A DNA stretch of 64,000 nt, taken from assembly GCF_018342065.1 (NCBI RefSeq), contig NZ_JAFDOE010000006.1, positions 167,930 through 231,929 on the forward strand. The letters run 5' to 3'. Numbering within the stretch: position 1 is the stretch's first letter; every line of letters starts with the position of its first letter. Of the stretch, positions 50,401 to 59,370 are shown in pieces. The notes beneath the pieces are model-generated. The model was not told where the DNA came from and made no database searches. It saw only the letters and a program-made list of their open reading frames with translations. Source of the stretch: Citrobacter sp. FP75. Lineage in GTDB: Bacteria; Pseudomonadota; Gammaproteobacteria; Enterobacterales; Enterobacteriaceae. Made by a program: the position numbers and the translations under genes.

Positions 50401-53400
50401 GGGATAATATGGACATCGCTCGTGTTCAGGGGGCAGAGCATACCGGATTACTGAGCCGTGAAGATCGTGAGGCTACGGAACAATCGTTCTACCGCGGTAA
50501 TCAGCCATGGAATATAAACCTGCTTTCGGCAACACCGACGCTGGAGATGGGTATCGATGTGGGTGACCTTTCTACGGTATTACTCTGTTCTGTTCCACCC
50601 GCGCAGGCTAATTACTTACAGCGTATTGGTCGTGCCGGGCGTAAAGACGGCAATGCACTTAACATCACGGTGGCTGAGGGGAACCCGCACGATCAGTTCT
50701 TCTTTGAAGAGCCTCTGGAGATGATGCAAGGGCAGGTACAGGCCCCTGGTGTGTTCCTGAACGCAACGGCTATCCTGGAGCGTCAGCTGGCCGCATTCTG
50801 CATGGACAACTGGGTGAAAACCGGCGTCCCGGCATCTGCTATCAGCAAAAACGTGAAGCAGATGCTGGACGAGCTGGAGTTTGGACACAAGTCTGGGTTC
50901 CCTTATAACTTCCTGCGTTATGTTGAACAACATCATGCGGATATTGCTCAGCAGTTTTCGTCCATCTTCCCGGATCTTACGGAAGACACTCGTCTACAGT
51001 TACTGTCATATTTGCAAGGGGCATCAGGGCAGCGTTCTCTGGTTCAACGTATCGAACAAGCATTAAAACTGCTGGTGGAAGATCGCAAATCGTTGCGTTC
51101 CCGGATTGATAAACTCAAGCGCAGTATCGACAAGCTGGAGAGCGATCCGCACGATCAAAACTTTGACAGCGATATGCGCGAGTTGACTTCGGAACGTCAG
51201 GCGCTGATGGCCCTGGTGAACCAGATCAATAACAAGCAAACGCTTAATTTCCTCACCGATGAAGGATTACTTCCCAACTATGCCTTCCCGGAGGCCGGTA
51301 TTACGCTGCGTTCTGTGCTGTGGCGGCGTAAAGACGGTGGGGAGACGCGTGAGTATCAGAACACGACCTACGAATACGAACGTCCGGCATCAACGGCGCT
51401 GGCTGAACTGGCCCCGTTGAATAACTTCTATGCGGGCGGGCATAAAGTTGAAATCGAACAGATTGATCTTAAATTGTCTGAGCCTGAAAACTGGCGTATT
51501 TGCAGCCACTGTAACTACAGCGAGAATATCGATCAGACCGGCGATCAGCATAAATACTGCCCTAAATGCGGCACACCAGGTTGGGCTGATGCCGGACAAA
51601 AAACGACGTTACTGAAGCTTCGCCAGGTTTATGCCCGCTCAAGCGCCCGGGACAGCCAGATCAGTGATGAGAGCGATAGCCGAGAACCGGCATTCTTCCA
51701 GCGACAGCTGCTGGTCAGCTTCGAAAAAGAGGATGTATCGGCCGCTTATGCCATTGATGAAGGAGAAATCCCGTTTGGCTTTGAGTTTTTGAGCAAAGTG
51801 ACTCTGCGAGATATCAACTTTGGCAAAATGGCGGATGATGCCAATGAACTGATGATCGCAGGAGAGGCAAAGAAACGCACCGGGTTTAAAGTTTGCCTCG
51901 GCTGCGGCATGGTGCAGCGCCCTCGCGATCATGAACCACGTCATGACCTGAGCTGTAAATATCGCGCTGAACCCGAAAAAGCGAAGTATGAAGATTATCT
52001 CTACCTTTATCGCCAACTGGAATCTGAGGCATTGCGTATCCTGCTGCCAGTGACCAGCTACAGCAACGATCGCGTGGTGGAAGCCTCCCTGGGTGCAGCC
52101 ATTCAGCTTGGGCTTAAACATTACTTCAAAGGTAACGTGGATCATCTGAAAGGCGTGGTGTATCGCGAGCCGGAAAATGAGGGCGAATCCTGGCGTCAGT
52201 ATCTGGTGATTTACGACACCGTACCAGGGGGGACTGGCTCACTCAAAGAATTGATGCGTACACCTGACAACCTTCTGAAATTACTTGAGCTGGCCTACAA
52301 GGCGCTAGTGGAATGCAGCTGCAACCATGATACGCATAAAGACGGCTGCTATCGCTGTGTTTACGCTTACCGTGACCGCGGGCGTATGAAGTATGTATCA
52401 AGAGATCAGGCGCGTCTCTTACTGGCGAAAATCCTGAAGGCCAGTGCTGCTATACGCGTTATTGATTCCATCAAAAACATTTCGCTTGATGCCATGATGG
52501 GGAGTGAACTGGAAAAACGGTTCATTCACTGCCTGCAGGATAACAAAAATCTTCTCGTGAGCCGGAGTTATGCCCATCAGAATGCAGGCTGGATTATTAA
52601 TACCCGTACAGAACCGGCGATGAGCTGGCATCTCAAAGCACAGGTTGATTTAGGGGTTAAAGAAGGAGTAGGCATCCTTAGCCGACCAGATTATGTGCTC
52701 TATCCTCTGATGCAGTCAGAAAAGATAAAACCGGTAGCACTTTTCCTGGATGGTTTTGCTTTTCATAAAGATAGCGTGTCGGATGATGTCCAAAAACGGC
52801 AGGCGATTAAAGACAGCGGTAATTTTTGGGTATGGACAGTGACCTGGGCAGACCTTCAAGAACAAGGTATTAAACATGTACAGAATGTTATGGGGCTTGG
52901 TCATAACCCGGATATGAAACAGCCTAAGTTTTATAACCCGTTCCATGATACAAACTTTGCTACGCTTGAAGGTTCATTCAGGGAGAGAAACAGTTTTGCA
53001 CTGCTACTCGATTATCTCTCTGATCCCGGTAATAAAACTCTGCTATGGCAGAAAATGGCTGCTGCCTTTGCTTGGGTGTGGCTGGATCCTAAAAAGTCGC
53101 AGGATACCGGAGCCAAACAAAAGTATGCCTATGAAATGCAGGAGAACGCTCCCGCTTATCGGTTGAATGCACTTTTGCCTGATGAACCTTTTGTATTTGG
53201 AGGTTTACTGGATAGCTGTAGTTCATCACAACAGTTCATTGAGCTGGCAGCTGTTGTACCGCAACAAGCCATTAAATCAACGACAAGCATTGAACAAATG
53301 CGAAATTGGTTGAGGCTGCATATTTGCTTTGACGATCGTTATCCCCAGGATAATGGCTATGAAGCCGGATTTAATGGTTTCTGGTGGATGGTGAATTTAC

Positions 53401-53789
53401 TGCAGTTCCTGCCAGATATGACATTCACCAGCCGTAAAGCGGTCCATTTACCGCAGAAGCCTGAAGCGGTAAAAATGCAGACTTCGGTGGTAGTGGATAT
53501 TCAGCCTGACGAGAGCTGGGCGGATATACTTGAGTTTGGTTTATTGAGCGCAGAAGAAATCGCTTTGCTTCAGTCGTTATCGCTTCCGGCACCGACAGTC
53601 GGATATGAATTACAGGATGACGATGGCGAAATTATTGCGGAAGCCGATCTCGCCTGGCCATTACAAAAGCAAGCCCTGATTATCGATAATCAGAGCTTTA
53701 CTGCTTTATTCGAAAGTAAGGGTTGGCACGTTGCTTTCGGGCCAATTGACGAAAATACATTGCAGCATCTGTCCGGAGGTGACAAATGA
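47448..53789 (+). CDS. 2113-residue DEAD-like helicase with DUF1998 and Vsr-like nuclease end
   Basis: Starts in a TGATG overlap with the methyltransferase. Domains: SF2 helicase with Walker A GTGSGKT at 105-111, DELH at 234-237, GTSAT shortly after, then a long insertion with zinc cysteine clusters (CRDC, CPSC, CGHCG, CPYC, residues about 498-605). SATPTLEMGIDVGD lies at 1027 and QRIGRAGRKDG at 1058-1068, followed by a coiled-coil region, a CSHC/CPKC zinc knuckle near 1352, and DUF1998 near 1570-1660 (DTVPGGTGSLKEL, CSCNHDTHKDGCYRC). The C-terminus has RPDYVLYP (1746-1753) and LDGFAFH (1767-1773) followed by an R-rich helix, the layout of Vsr/DUF559 nucleases. It equals DrmA plus DrmB fused, or a DruE-like protein, with an added nuclease. 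Confidence 0.88.
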   Translation: MLPSVVSRQVADSVASFLRAAFPLNSPLFNGEENNNVSMLEQFLSQPETLLKGPYLSAQLPFRKSDLPLNFFPNLTLPFPPHAHQAQAFQRLGIEMPQPTLVATGTGSGKTECFMFPLLNHCAGASEAGVKAIIIYPMNALATDQASRFAKTIASDPQLHGKVTVGLFVGDSEIEPSKKMSADKVITCKHTLRENPPDILLTNYKMLDYLLMRPGDQKLWRYNQPGSLRYLVVDELHTFDGAQGSDLACLVRRLKHHIGVDDKRFACVGTSATVGDELGQLLDYAKTIFDQPFSDDAVIREDRYTATEYLQGYTIEYSQYPGQDVSAALDPQTYASPVDYLNGQIPLWFPDSSLQLPADLDSDLGREKRIELGSLLRRHSILHVLLEDLQGGILSEQQCLENLQVMLAESAGHATRVLQSILALIAQARLEVPEKQEDREKRLQVNKARPVLPFVQLRSQLWLREMRRLVASVSKTPELVFADDVAVEDREHYLPVIHCRDCHATGWASLRHGQSVQLETDLDGIYRQFFEKGRSIVLAFPDNNDKPVSGVHQKLCPSCLKLNKQSNVQCGHCGHTGLLQVLIPDMLKERKDELEFANECPYCNSKQGISILGSQAASLSAVMIHQLYGSQFNEHKKLITFSDSVQDAAHRASFFTARTWPLMVRGQIASVLGEKETLPLDAFAARVCQQTRERSPDDAHFAASFIAPNMQWMNDYQTLKNEGQLAESSDLPELVSLRLDWEVYSEFTLRARIGRTLEATGYAAAGIDVARFNSAITALHQQLVEELGDEMVGVSVEQVAHLVIGVLWHQRQAGAVLHPAFESYRREGKTFMMTQKERTSRYMPSIGPKTRKPAYASFEKINGFHRLIGAKSNPSWYQHWINRTLSNGNNLFISSLAETVLRRLFATLKMAGLVKDFDTKGKEAWGLVPSALVVSRDVVQLNCSCCREVVRAPADQGWHWRNAPCLSLRCEGRYQETENTVTWHWDNMDIARVQGAEHTGLLSREDREATEQSFYRGNQPWNINLLSATPTLEMGIDVGDLSTVLLCSVPPAQANYLQRIGRAGRKDGNALNITVAEGNPHDQFFFEEPLEMMQGQVQAPGVFLNATAILERQLAAFCMDNWVKTGVPASAISKNVKQMLDELEFGHKSGFPYNFLRYVEQHHADIAQQFSSIFPDLTEDTRLQLLSYLQGASGQRSLVQRIEQALKLLVEDRKSLRSRIDKLKRSIDKLESDPHDQNFDSDMRELTSERQALMALVNQINNKQTLNFLTDEGLLPNYAFPEAGITLRSVLWRRKDGGETREYQNTTYEYERPASTALAELAPLNNFYAGGHKVEIEQIDLKLSEPENWRICSHCNYSENIDQTGDQHKYCPKCGTPGWADAGQKTTLLKLRQVYARSSARDSQISDESDSREPAFFQRQLLVSFEKEDVSAAYAIDEGEIPFGFEFLSKVTLRDINFGKMADDANELMIAGEAKKRTGFKVCLGCGMVQRPRDHEPRHDLSCKYRAEPEKAKYEDYLYLYRQLESEALRILLPVTSYSNDRVVEASLGAAIQLGLKHYFKGNVDHLKGVVYREPENEGESWRQYLVIYDTVPGGTGSLKELMRTPDNLLKLLELAYKALVECSCNHDTHKDGCYRCVYAYRDRGRMKYVSRDQARLLLAKILKASAAIRVIDSIKNISLDAMMGSELEKRFIHCLQDNKNLLVSRSYAHQNAGWIINTRTEPAMSWHLKAQVDLGVKEGVGILSRPDYVLYPLMQSEKIKPVALFLDGFAFHKDSVSDDVQKRQAIKDSGNFWVWTVTWADLQEQGIKHVQNVMGLGHNPDMKQPKFYNPFHDTNFATLEGSFRERNSFALLLDYLSDPGNKTLLWQKMAAAFAWVWLDPKKSQDTGAKQKYAYEMQENAPAYRLNALLPDEPFVFGGLLDSCSSSQQFIELAAVVPQQAIKSTTSIEQMRNWLRLHICFDDRYPQDNGYEAGFNGFWWMVNLLQFLPDMTFTSRKAVHLPQKPEAVKMQTSVVVDIQPDESWADILEFGLLSAEEIALLQSLSLPAPTVGYELQDDDGEIIAEADLAWPLQKQALIIDNQSFTALFESKGWHVAFGPIDENTLQHLSGGDK

Positions 53790-55909
53790 CGATTCCAACG
53801 CCAAAGGTGGCACTTTCTGATGGTTTTCTGGGGGCTTTTGCGCGGATTCCTAAAGCGCAGCAAAAAAAGGTCCAGGAATTCATCTCCAAGTTCCGCCAGG
53901 ATCCGACGAGTAATGGGCTGAACTACGAAAAGATCCACGATGCACGCAGCAATAATGTGCATTCTGTGCGTATTGACCAAACCTACCGGGGGATCGTCCT
54001 GAAACCTGAGCAGGGTGCTCTGTATATGCTGATGTGGGTGGATAAGCACGACGAAGCCTACGACTGGGCGCGGCGACACGAATGTGCGATTCACCCGGTA
54101 ACCGGTGCGATTCAGGTGATTGATACCAGCTATATCAAACCTACCCCCGAGCCGACCGTTGTTGATAAACCCAAACTCTTTGCTGCTTATACGGCAGAGC
54201 AGATCCTCGCGCTGGGCATTCCTCCTGTGTTTATTGAGCAAGTGATGGCTCTTGTAGATACTGCAGGGCTGAATCAGCTGGAAAGTGTGATGCCTGCGGA
54301 AGCCTGGGAGCCCCTACACTGGCTGGCAGAAGGTCTGGATTACCAGGAAGTGCTGGAGGAGTTTAACGATCACCGTGATGAGCCTGTTGATACCAACGAC
54401 TTTATTGAGGCGATGGAACGAAGTAAACGTCGTTTCCATGTCGTTGAAAATGAACAGGAGCTACTGCAAATGCTCAATGCGCCACTGGAAAAATGGCGTG
54501 TATTCCTGCACCCGAGCCAGCGAAAACTGGTGGAGTCTCCGGCAAATGGTCCGGTACGTGTATTGGGTGGTGCAGGCACGGGAAAAACAGTTGTTGCGAT
54601 GCATCGTGCTCGTTGGTTATCCCAACGCCTGGCCGATAAACCCGGTAAAAAAGTTCTGTTCACAACCTTCACCCGTAACCTGGCGGCGGATATTCGCGCC
54701 AACCTCCAGCGTTTGTGTAGTCGTGAGGAGATGGCGCGTATTGAAGTTGTTAACATTGATGCCTGGATGAGCGAGCAACTGAAACGCCATGGATATGATT
54801 TCCGCGTGGTGTATGACAGCGATGAAGGAAGACGTAAATGCTGGAACTATGCCTTGCAGCAAGTCCCTGCTGAATTGGGATTACCGGATAACTTTTATTC
54901 TGAAGAGTGGCAACGTGTTGTTCAGCCGAATGCAGTTTACAGTCGTGAAGAATATCTGAAGGTGAGCCGTATTGGTCGTGGCACGGCGTTATCACGTATT
55001 CAGCGCGCGAAAATCTGGCCTGTGTTTGAAGAGTTCCGGGCACAAATGGCGCGAGCCAAACTGCGAGAGATGGGAGATGCCATGCATGAGGCTATCATTC
55101 TGTTTAAAGAAAAACAGGTGCAATTGCCTTATAGCAGTATCGTAGTCGATGAAGCTCAGGATATAGGCGCACCGGCCTTTACCCTTATTCGTAGCCTGGT
55201 TCCAGAGTCTCCTAACGATCTCTTTATCGTGGGTGATGGACATCAGCGTATTTACCGCAATAAAGTCGTTCTAGGTCAGTGTGGGATTAACGTTCGTGGG
55301 CGCCGTAGTAAAAAACTGAAAATTAACTACCGGACTACAGAAGAGACGCGACAGTTTGCTGTCGGGTTGTTAACCGGCGTTAAGGTTGACAACCTGGATG
55401 GTGAAACTGATGCCAGCAACGATTATTTATCATTGCTTCATGGTGAAAAACCCATGATCACTCATGCTTCAGATTTTAAAGAAGAGGCTGCGACGATTAT
55501 CAAGCAAATTCAGGCGTTGTTAGCCAATGATGTCCGTTCCCAGGATATCTGCATTACCGCTCGTACGAAGCATGCTTACGAGCGTTATGCTTCTGCTCTG
55601 AATGATGCTGGAATCGAGACCTATAATTTAGGTCAGGATAGTGGTGATAGTGATCAACGCCCTGGTGTGCGTATGGCAACGATGCACCGCATTAAGGGGT
55701 TGGAGTTCCAGTATGTGTTTCTTGCGGGCATCAACGATGGTGTTGTGCCGGAAGTCAAAGCAATTGCATCTGATGACCCTGTAGAACAGCGCGATGCATT
55801 ATTTAATGAACGAGCGTTGCTCCATGTGGCTGCAACGCGCGCGGTAAAAGGATTGTTTGTTTCGTCTTACGGTAAACCTAGTTTTTTACTGGAGCCTGAA
55901 AGCGAGTAA
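53786..55909 (+). CDS. UvrD/Rep-like SF1 helicase with RelE-like N-terminal domain
   Basis: A 707-residue protein overlapping the previous gene by four bases (ATGA). Residues 1 to about 115 look like a RelE/ParE-fold domain (FARIPKAQQKKVQEFISKF, YRGIVLKPEQGALYMLMWVDKHDEAY split here by a few bases of the reading) of the kind found on some standalone UvrD-type helicases. Then SF1 motifs: GGAGTGKT at 261-268, DEAQD at 455-459, GDGHQRIYR near 483, NYRTT near 514, TMHRIKGLEF near 631 and HVAATRA near 680. It is a complete 3'-5' translocase by motif. Such a gene is not part of standard DISARM. It ends the first transcription unit; a strong hairpin follows. Confidence 0.87.
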   Translation: MTIPTPKVALSDGFLGAFARIPKAQQKKVQEFISKFRQDPTSNGLNYEKIHDARSNNVHSVRIDQTYRGIVLKPEQGALYMLMWVDKHDEAYDWARRHECAIHPVTGAIQVIDTSYIKPTPEPTVVDKPKLFAAYTAEQILALGIPPVFIEQVMALVDTAGLNQLESVMPAEAWEPLHWLAEGLDYQEVLEEFNDHRDEPVDTNDFIEAMERSKRRFHVVENEQELLQMLNAPLEKWRVFLHPSQRKLVESPANGPVRVLGGAGTGKTVVAMHRARWLSQRLADKPGKKVLFTTFTRNLAADIRANLQRLCSREEMARIEVVNIDAWMSEQLKRHGYDFRVVYDSDEGRRKCWNYALQQVPAELGLPDNFYSEEWQRVVQPNAVYSREEYLKVSRIGRGTALSRIQRAKIWPVFEEFRAQMARAKLREMGDAMHEAIILFKEKQVQLPYSSIVVDEAQDIGAPAFTLIRSLVPESPNDLFIVGDGHQRIYRNKVVLGQCGINVRGRRSKKLKINYRTTEETRQFAVGLLTGVKVDNLDGETDASNDYLSLLHGEKPMITHASDFKEEAATIIKQIQALLANDVRSQDICITARTKHAYERYASALNDAGIETYNLGQDSGDSDQRPGVRMATMHRIKGLEFQYVFLAGINDGVVPEVKAIASDDPVEQRDALFNERALLHVAATRAVKGLFVSSYGKPSFLLEPESE

Positions 55910-55915
55910 TCCAGC

Positions 55916-55949
55916 CAGATAACCAGAAGCTACAGCTTCTGGTTATCTG
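55916..55949 (+). terminator. Perfect 15-bp hairpin splitting the seven-gene locus
   Basis: CAGATAACCAGAAGC (55916-55930), loop TACA, GCTTCTGGTTATCTG (55935-55949), followed by CATTTTA. A perfect 15-bp stem with a 4-nt loop 6 bases after the stop codon is a likely intrinsic terminator, so the last three genes would form a separate unit. Confidence 0.8.
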
Positions 55950-56089
55950 CATTTTAGCACTCATCAATATCGGCCACTGATTTGCTGATTTGGTAAGTGC
56001 CAGGAAAGAAAGTGGAACATGGAAGGGCTTTCGCAGTGCACTGATTGCGTGTTGTTAGCCCTGTGGGCATAAGCGACTGACGCAACGAA

Positions 56090-57472
56090 ATGTACATCGA
56101 GAAATTTCTGACTGAATACGATGACTCGCTAACGGGTGAGTTGAATGTGGATCCGCTTGGGCAATTAGTCATCTGGTCGTCCTGGGGGCAGGACATCTTT
56201 CATAGCCGTATTACTTCTATCGCAAATGATGTACGGCAATATACGCTGAATCTGCTGCATCACAGCGTATTACGCCAGATACTGGTCGATGAAAAGCTGC
56301 AAACTTCAGGCGTGATGAAAGGTCTGTATCCCAAAAAGCAATTACATGAGTTTAGAGTTGCCTGTCTGATCCATTTGGAAAATATTTATATCTACTCCAT
56401 GCTGGCGGCTGAAAAAAGAGGTGTCACTCTCACTGGTGTGCAGGGTATTAATAAAGCCAGATCTAAATGGAACGCTGCAAATAAAAATCCTCAGATACTT
56501 TTTGGTCATGAGAAAAGTAGTGAGTTACTGACTAATCAGATCGCTCTTGGTACCAATGGGCGCTATAAATCGCCAATGATGAAAATGCATTTTTTCTCTA
56601 CTGATTATCGCTATGATCTGCCGGAAAGCAAGCCAGTGTGGCAGGCAGCAGAGGCATTTATTCGGAATGTACCAGAGCTGAAAAAATTACATGCAGCGGC
56701 ATTGACTTACATGCAATTGAAAATGCAGGCCTCACATAAGCGCGACCTCAACCCATTTTTCGAAGATATTCCTGTCGGCCTAAAAAAGGCGTATGTAAAG
56801 GCATTCCGCGACCCGAAAATGGTCGGGGATTATTCGCGAATATTCTGGCTACAAAGAACGGGGTTAGATAAATATGCAGCGGGTGCTATTTATCGGGTAC
56901 TCAAGCAGGAACGTTTGGACGAGTTAGAGCTTACAGATGCTGAAGTTTTCAAACGTGCCATGCATCAGACGAAAAGTATGCCTGAAATGAATGAAAGTGA
57001 CCTCAGGGCGTTACAACATATCAGTCAGGCGGAGCCATTTTTATCCCTGATCGACCTGATGTTTTCAGGCTTACGCCGACAGAGTAGTCAGACTTTGGCA
57101 GAATTTCGTCAATTCTGGCAGTCGCGCGGTCTTACGGAACCTGATCTGCCACAAAGGGCGACTCAGCTTCTGGAAAATGATGTGCTCCTTTCCTCGCTTT
57201 CCGGTACGCCCGCCAGACGTTTTCAGCAACTATTAGCACTGGCCTGTATGCCGTCGCTGGAAGATCAGGTTCGAGGCTTGCTGGATTATCATCACAAGAT
57301 AATGGAGTCAAGGGGGCAGTTCCCGTGGCTCCTGCTTGAAGGTGATGATATTTTGCTGCAGGTACCACCATGTTCGCTACGCGAAGATCGTCAGAATAGC
57401 GACTGGGTAAACCGTTATTATCTACCACAGTTCAGACATTTGCTGAACGGTTTATGGGGGCATTCTGCATGA
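56090..57472 (+). CDS. 460-residue protein of unknown function in the defence locus
   Basis: No known motif, zinc cluster, P-loop or membrane span recognised. The N-terminus (LVIWSSWGQDIFHSRITSIA, then VRQYTLNLLHH) looks like a conserved signature, and the rest is mostly helical. An in-frame stop four codons upstream fixes the ATG at 56090 as the earliest start; its ribosome site is poor. Its stop overlaps the PLD-protein start (ATGA), which ties it functionally to that protein. It may be a structural or adaptor subunit; this is a guess from position only. Confidence 0.72.
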   Translation: MYIEKFLTEYDDSLTGELNVDPLGQLVIWSSWGQDIFHSRITSIANDVRQYTLNLLHHSVLRQILVDEKLQTSGVMKGLYPKKQLHEFRVACLIHLENIYIYSMLAAEKRGVTLTGVQGINKARSKWNAANKNPQILFGHEKSSELLTNQIALGTNGRYKSPMMKMHFFSTDYRYDLPESKPVWQAAEAFIRNVPELKKLHAAALTYMQLKMQASHKRDLNPFFEDIPVGLKKAYVKAFRDPKMVGDYSRIFWLQRTGLDKYAAGAIYRVLKQERLDELELTDAEVFKRAMHQTKSMPEMNESDLRALQHISQAEPFLSLIDLMFSGLRRQSSQTLAEFRQFWQSRGLTEPDLPQRATQLLENDVLLSSLSGTPARRFQQLLALACMPSLEDQVRGLLDYHHKIMESRGQFPWLLLEGDDILLQVPPCSLREDRQNSDWVNRYYLPQFRHLLNGLWGHSA

Positions 57473-59370
57473 AGCTGTTAGATGTCTTCAAAAAGCAAAT
57501 TGCTGATATGGGTATGTTGAAACGTGTCTGGCTCACCACCTTTAATCTGGATATCTCTTTTGTTGAAACGTGGGTACTTCCTGCTGTGTTGGGTATGGAC
57601 CCGCCCGTTAGTCGTATGGATTACGAAGGTCTGCAGCGTGCGCTGAATGAGAGTGGTATTGATTTCCGCATCTACTGCGATCCGCGCATGATTGCGAAAG
57701 AAAAGCCGAAACGTACCTCCATTGCGGTATATCCGGTGTCGGTGCGTAAGCTGGCTCAAAGCGAAGAGTCTTATCTGGATAAAGAGCGCGGGCTGTTTCA
57801 CCCAAAAGTATTTTATCTCGAAGATCACTACAGAAAGATTATTGTGGGTGCGGGCAGTGCCAACCTTACGCTTAGTGGGTGGGGGCGAAATCAAGAAACT
57901 GTGGATTTTCGTTGTGTTGCAAGTAATGCCCAATACCAGCAGGTAAAACGATTTTTTACCACAATTGATAACAGTCTGAATGATGAAGAATTTTTCCCAA
58001 CCCGTCGCAAGTTTCTCGGTGATGATCCTGATTGGTCATTTATTCACAGTCTGGCTGGTTGCACACTGCTAGATGCATTAAAAAACGGCGGTGAGATTCA
58101 TACACTCAGTGTTTGGTCGCCTTATCTTGCTGAGGATTTAGCAGGGTTTATCGACAATATTGGGCATGAAGTGCTCGTAGAACTGGTTCCGGATTTGGTT
58201 GAGGGACGTTATATCCGCACTCGATGGAGTGACAGTATTCAGGCAATGATTACAAATAAAAAGCTTACCGTGTATCGCTCTCCAGTGCCCAAGGACGATA
58301 GGGCATTGATGACCCACGCCAAGCTCTGGCTGGCGAAAAGCAATACCGGTATGCAACTTGCCGTGGGGTCCTGGAATTTCACCAACCCGGGTTGCAGCAG
58401 CTTACCTGAGGCAAACTGGAATGTAGAAGCGGGAATTGTGCATCCGGTCTCTCGTAACATCACGATTTGCGGCAAAGAATGGGATGATGTTAATGAAGAG
58501 AATTTCGCCGGTGAAGCATTGTTGGAGGAAGAGGCGCTGGAGCCGGATGAACTTCTACCTTTCGATCTGAGCGTTATTTTTGACTGGACTCGATGTGAGT
58601 ATCAGATTTCCGGGCAATGGTTCGGTGGTAAGCCTGCGTCAGGTTATCAACTGATATTGCCCGGTATCAACGGGGCAAATGAATTGGTATGGAAAGCTAC
58701 CGGTATAGGTCTGAAATCGCCCCGGCAATTAGCGGTATTAAAAAGCAATGCCGTATTGGATAACCCCTTTTATACCCTTCGTAGAACAGGAATAACCGAC
58801 TGGCAGGGCATGATCGTTGAAAGCGGTATTGAACACCGGCGTGCGTTGAGCTTTAAGTCGCTAGATGACTTACTTAACAGCTATCTGAATTCAGCGGATC
58901 CCGCATTGAGTGATCGCCTTATGCTGCGCTGTGCTGGAGCGCAGGATGAAGAGCAAAGTGAGGGGATGGCGCAAGTCATGAATTTAGATGCCACTAGCTA
59001 TTTCCGCCTCTTTCAGGCTATCCAACAACGGCGCAACTGGCTATCAGACGCGGACGATGGCACTCAGCTATATCGTCGTTTGTTCAGTGAACCAGGTTGC
59101 TTACAGGAATTGGCTGAAATAGCCAGGGAGCGTATAAATCAACCGACTCAGCCAGTATTTAACTGGTTTCTGGCCCAAGAAGTTAACACTCTGGCCGCTC
59201 TGGCAAGAAAGCGTGTTAAAAGCATCCGTCACAAACAAGGGGCTGAAGCCATATCTGTGGCTGTGCACTTGTGGGAGTCTCTACAGGTTGTAATTCCACC
59301 TCTAACTAGCGATGCCGCTAGCCTGCGTTATCTCGCAGCTATCAGGGAAGACTGTAGTTATGCCGAATAA
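57469..59370 (+). CDS. Phospholipase D-fold protein, DrmC-like
   Basis: 633 residues starting MKLLDVFKKQ in an ATGA overlap with the previous gene. Two HxK motifs of the PLD superfamily are present: His111-Pro-Lys113 with GSANLT soon after, and His283-Ala-Lys285 with GSWNFT at 300-305. Both halves needed for one active site are therefore there, although the aspartate of the classical HKD is not obvious. Such proteins in defence loci are usually nucleases or DNA-binding factors (DrmC of DISARM, MkoB of Mokosh). The C-terminal 250 residues have no recognised domain. Confidence 0.85.
   Translation: MKLLDVFKKQIADMGMLKRVWLTTFNLDISFVETWVLPAVLGMDPPVSRMDYEGLQRALNESGIDFRIYCDPRMIAKEKPKRTSIAVYPVSVRKLAQSEESYLDKERGLFHPKVFYLEDHYRKIIVGAGSANLTLSGWGRNQETVDFRCVASNAQYQQVKRFFTTIDNSLNDEEFFPTRRKFLGDDPDWSFIHSLAGCTLLDALKNGGEIHTLSVWSPYLAEDLAGFIDNIGHEVLVELVPDLVEGRYIRTRWSDSIQAMITNKKLTVYRSPVPKDDRALMTHAKLWLAKSNTGMQLAVGSWNFTNPGCSSLPEANWNVEAGIVHPVSRNITICGKEWDDVNEENFAGEALLEEEALEPDELLPFDLSVIFDWTRCEYQISGQWFGGKPASGYQLILPGINGANELVWKATGIGLKSPRQLAVLKSNAVLDNPFYTLRRTGITDWQGMIVESGIEHRRALSFKSLDDLLNSYLNSADPALSDRLMLRCAGAQDEEQSEGMAQVMNLDATSYFRLFQAIQQRRNWLSDADDGTQLYRRLFSEPGCLQELAEIARERINQPTQPVFNWFLAQEVNTLAALARKRVKSIRHKQGAEAISVAVHLWESLQVVIPPLTSDAASLRYLAAIREDCSYAE

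Noticed and set aside
47448..53789. Druantia system centred on a DruE-like protein
   Set aside because: The size and DUF1998 fit DruE, but the neighbours are not the druA-D, druH or druM/F/G sets as I know them.
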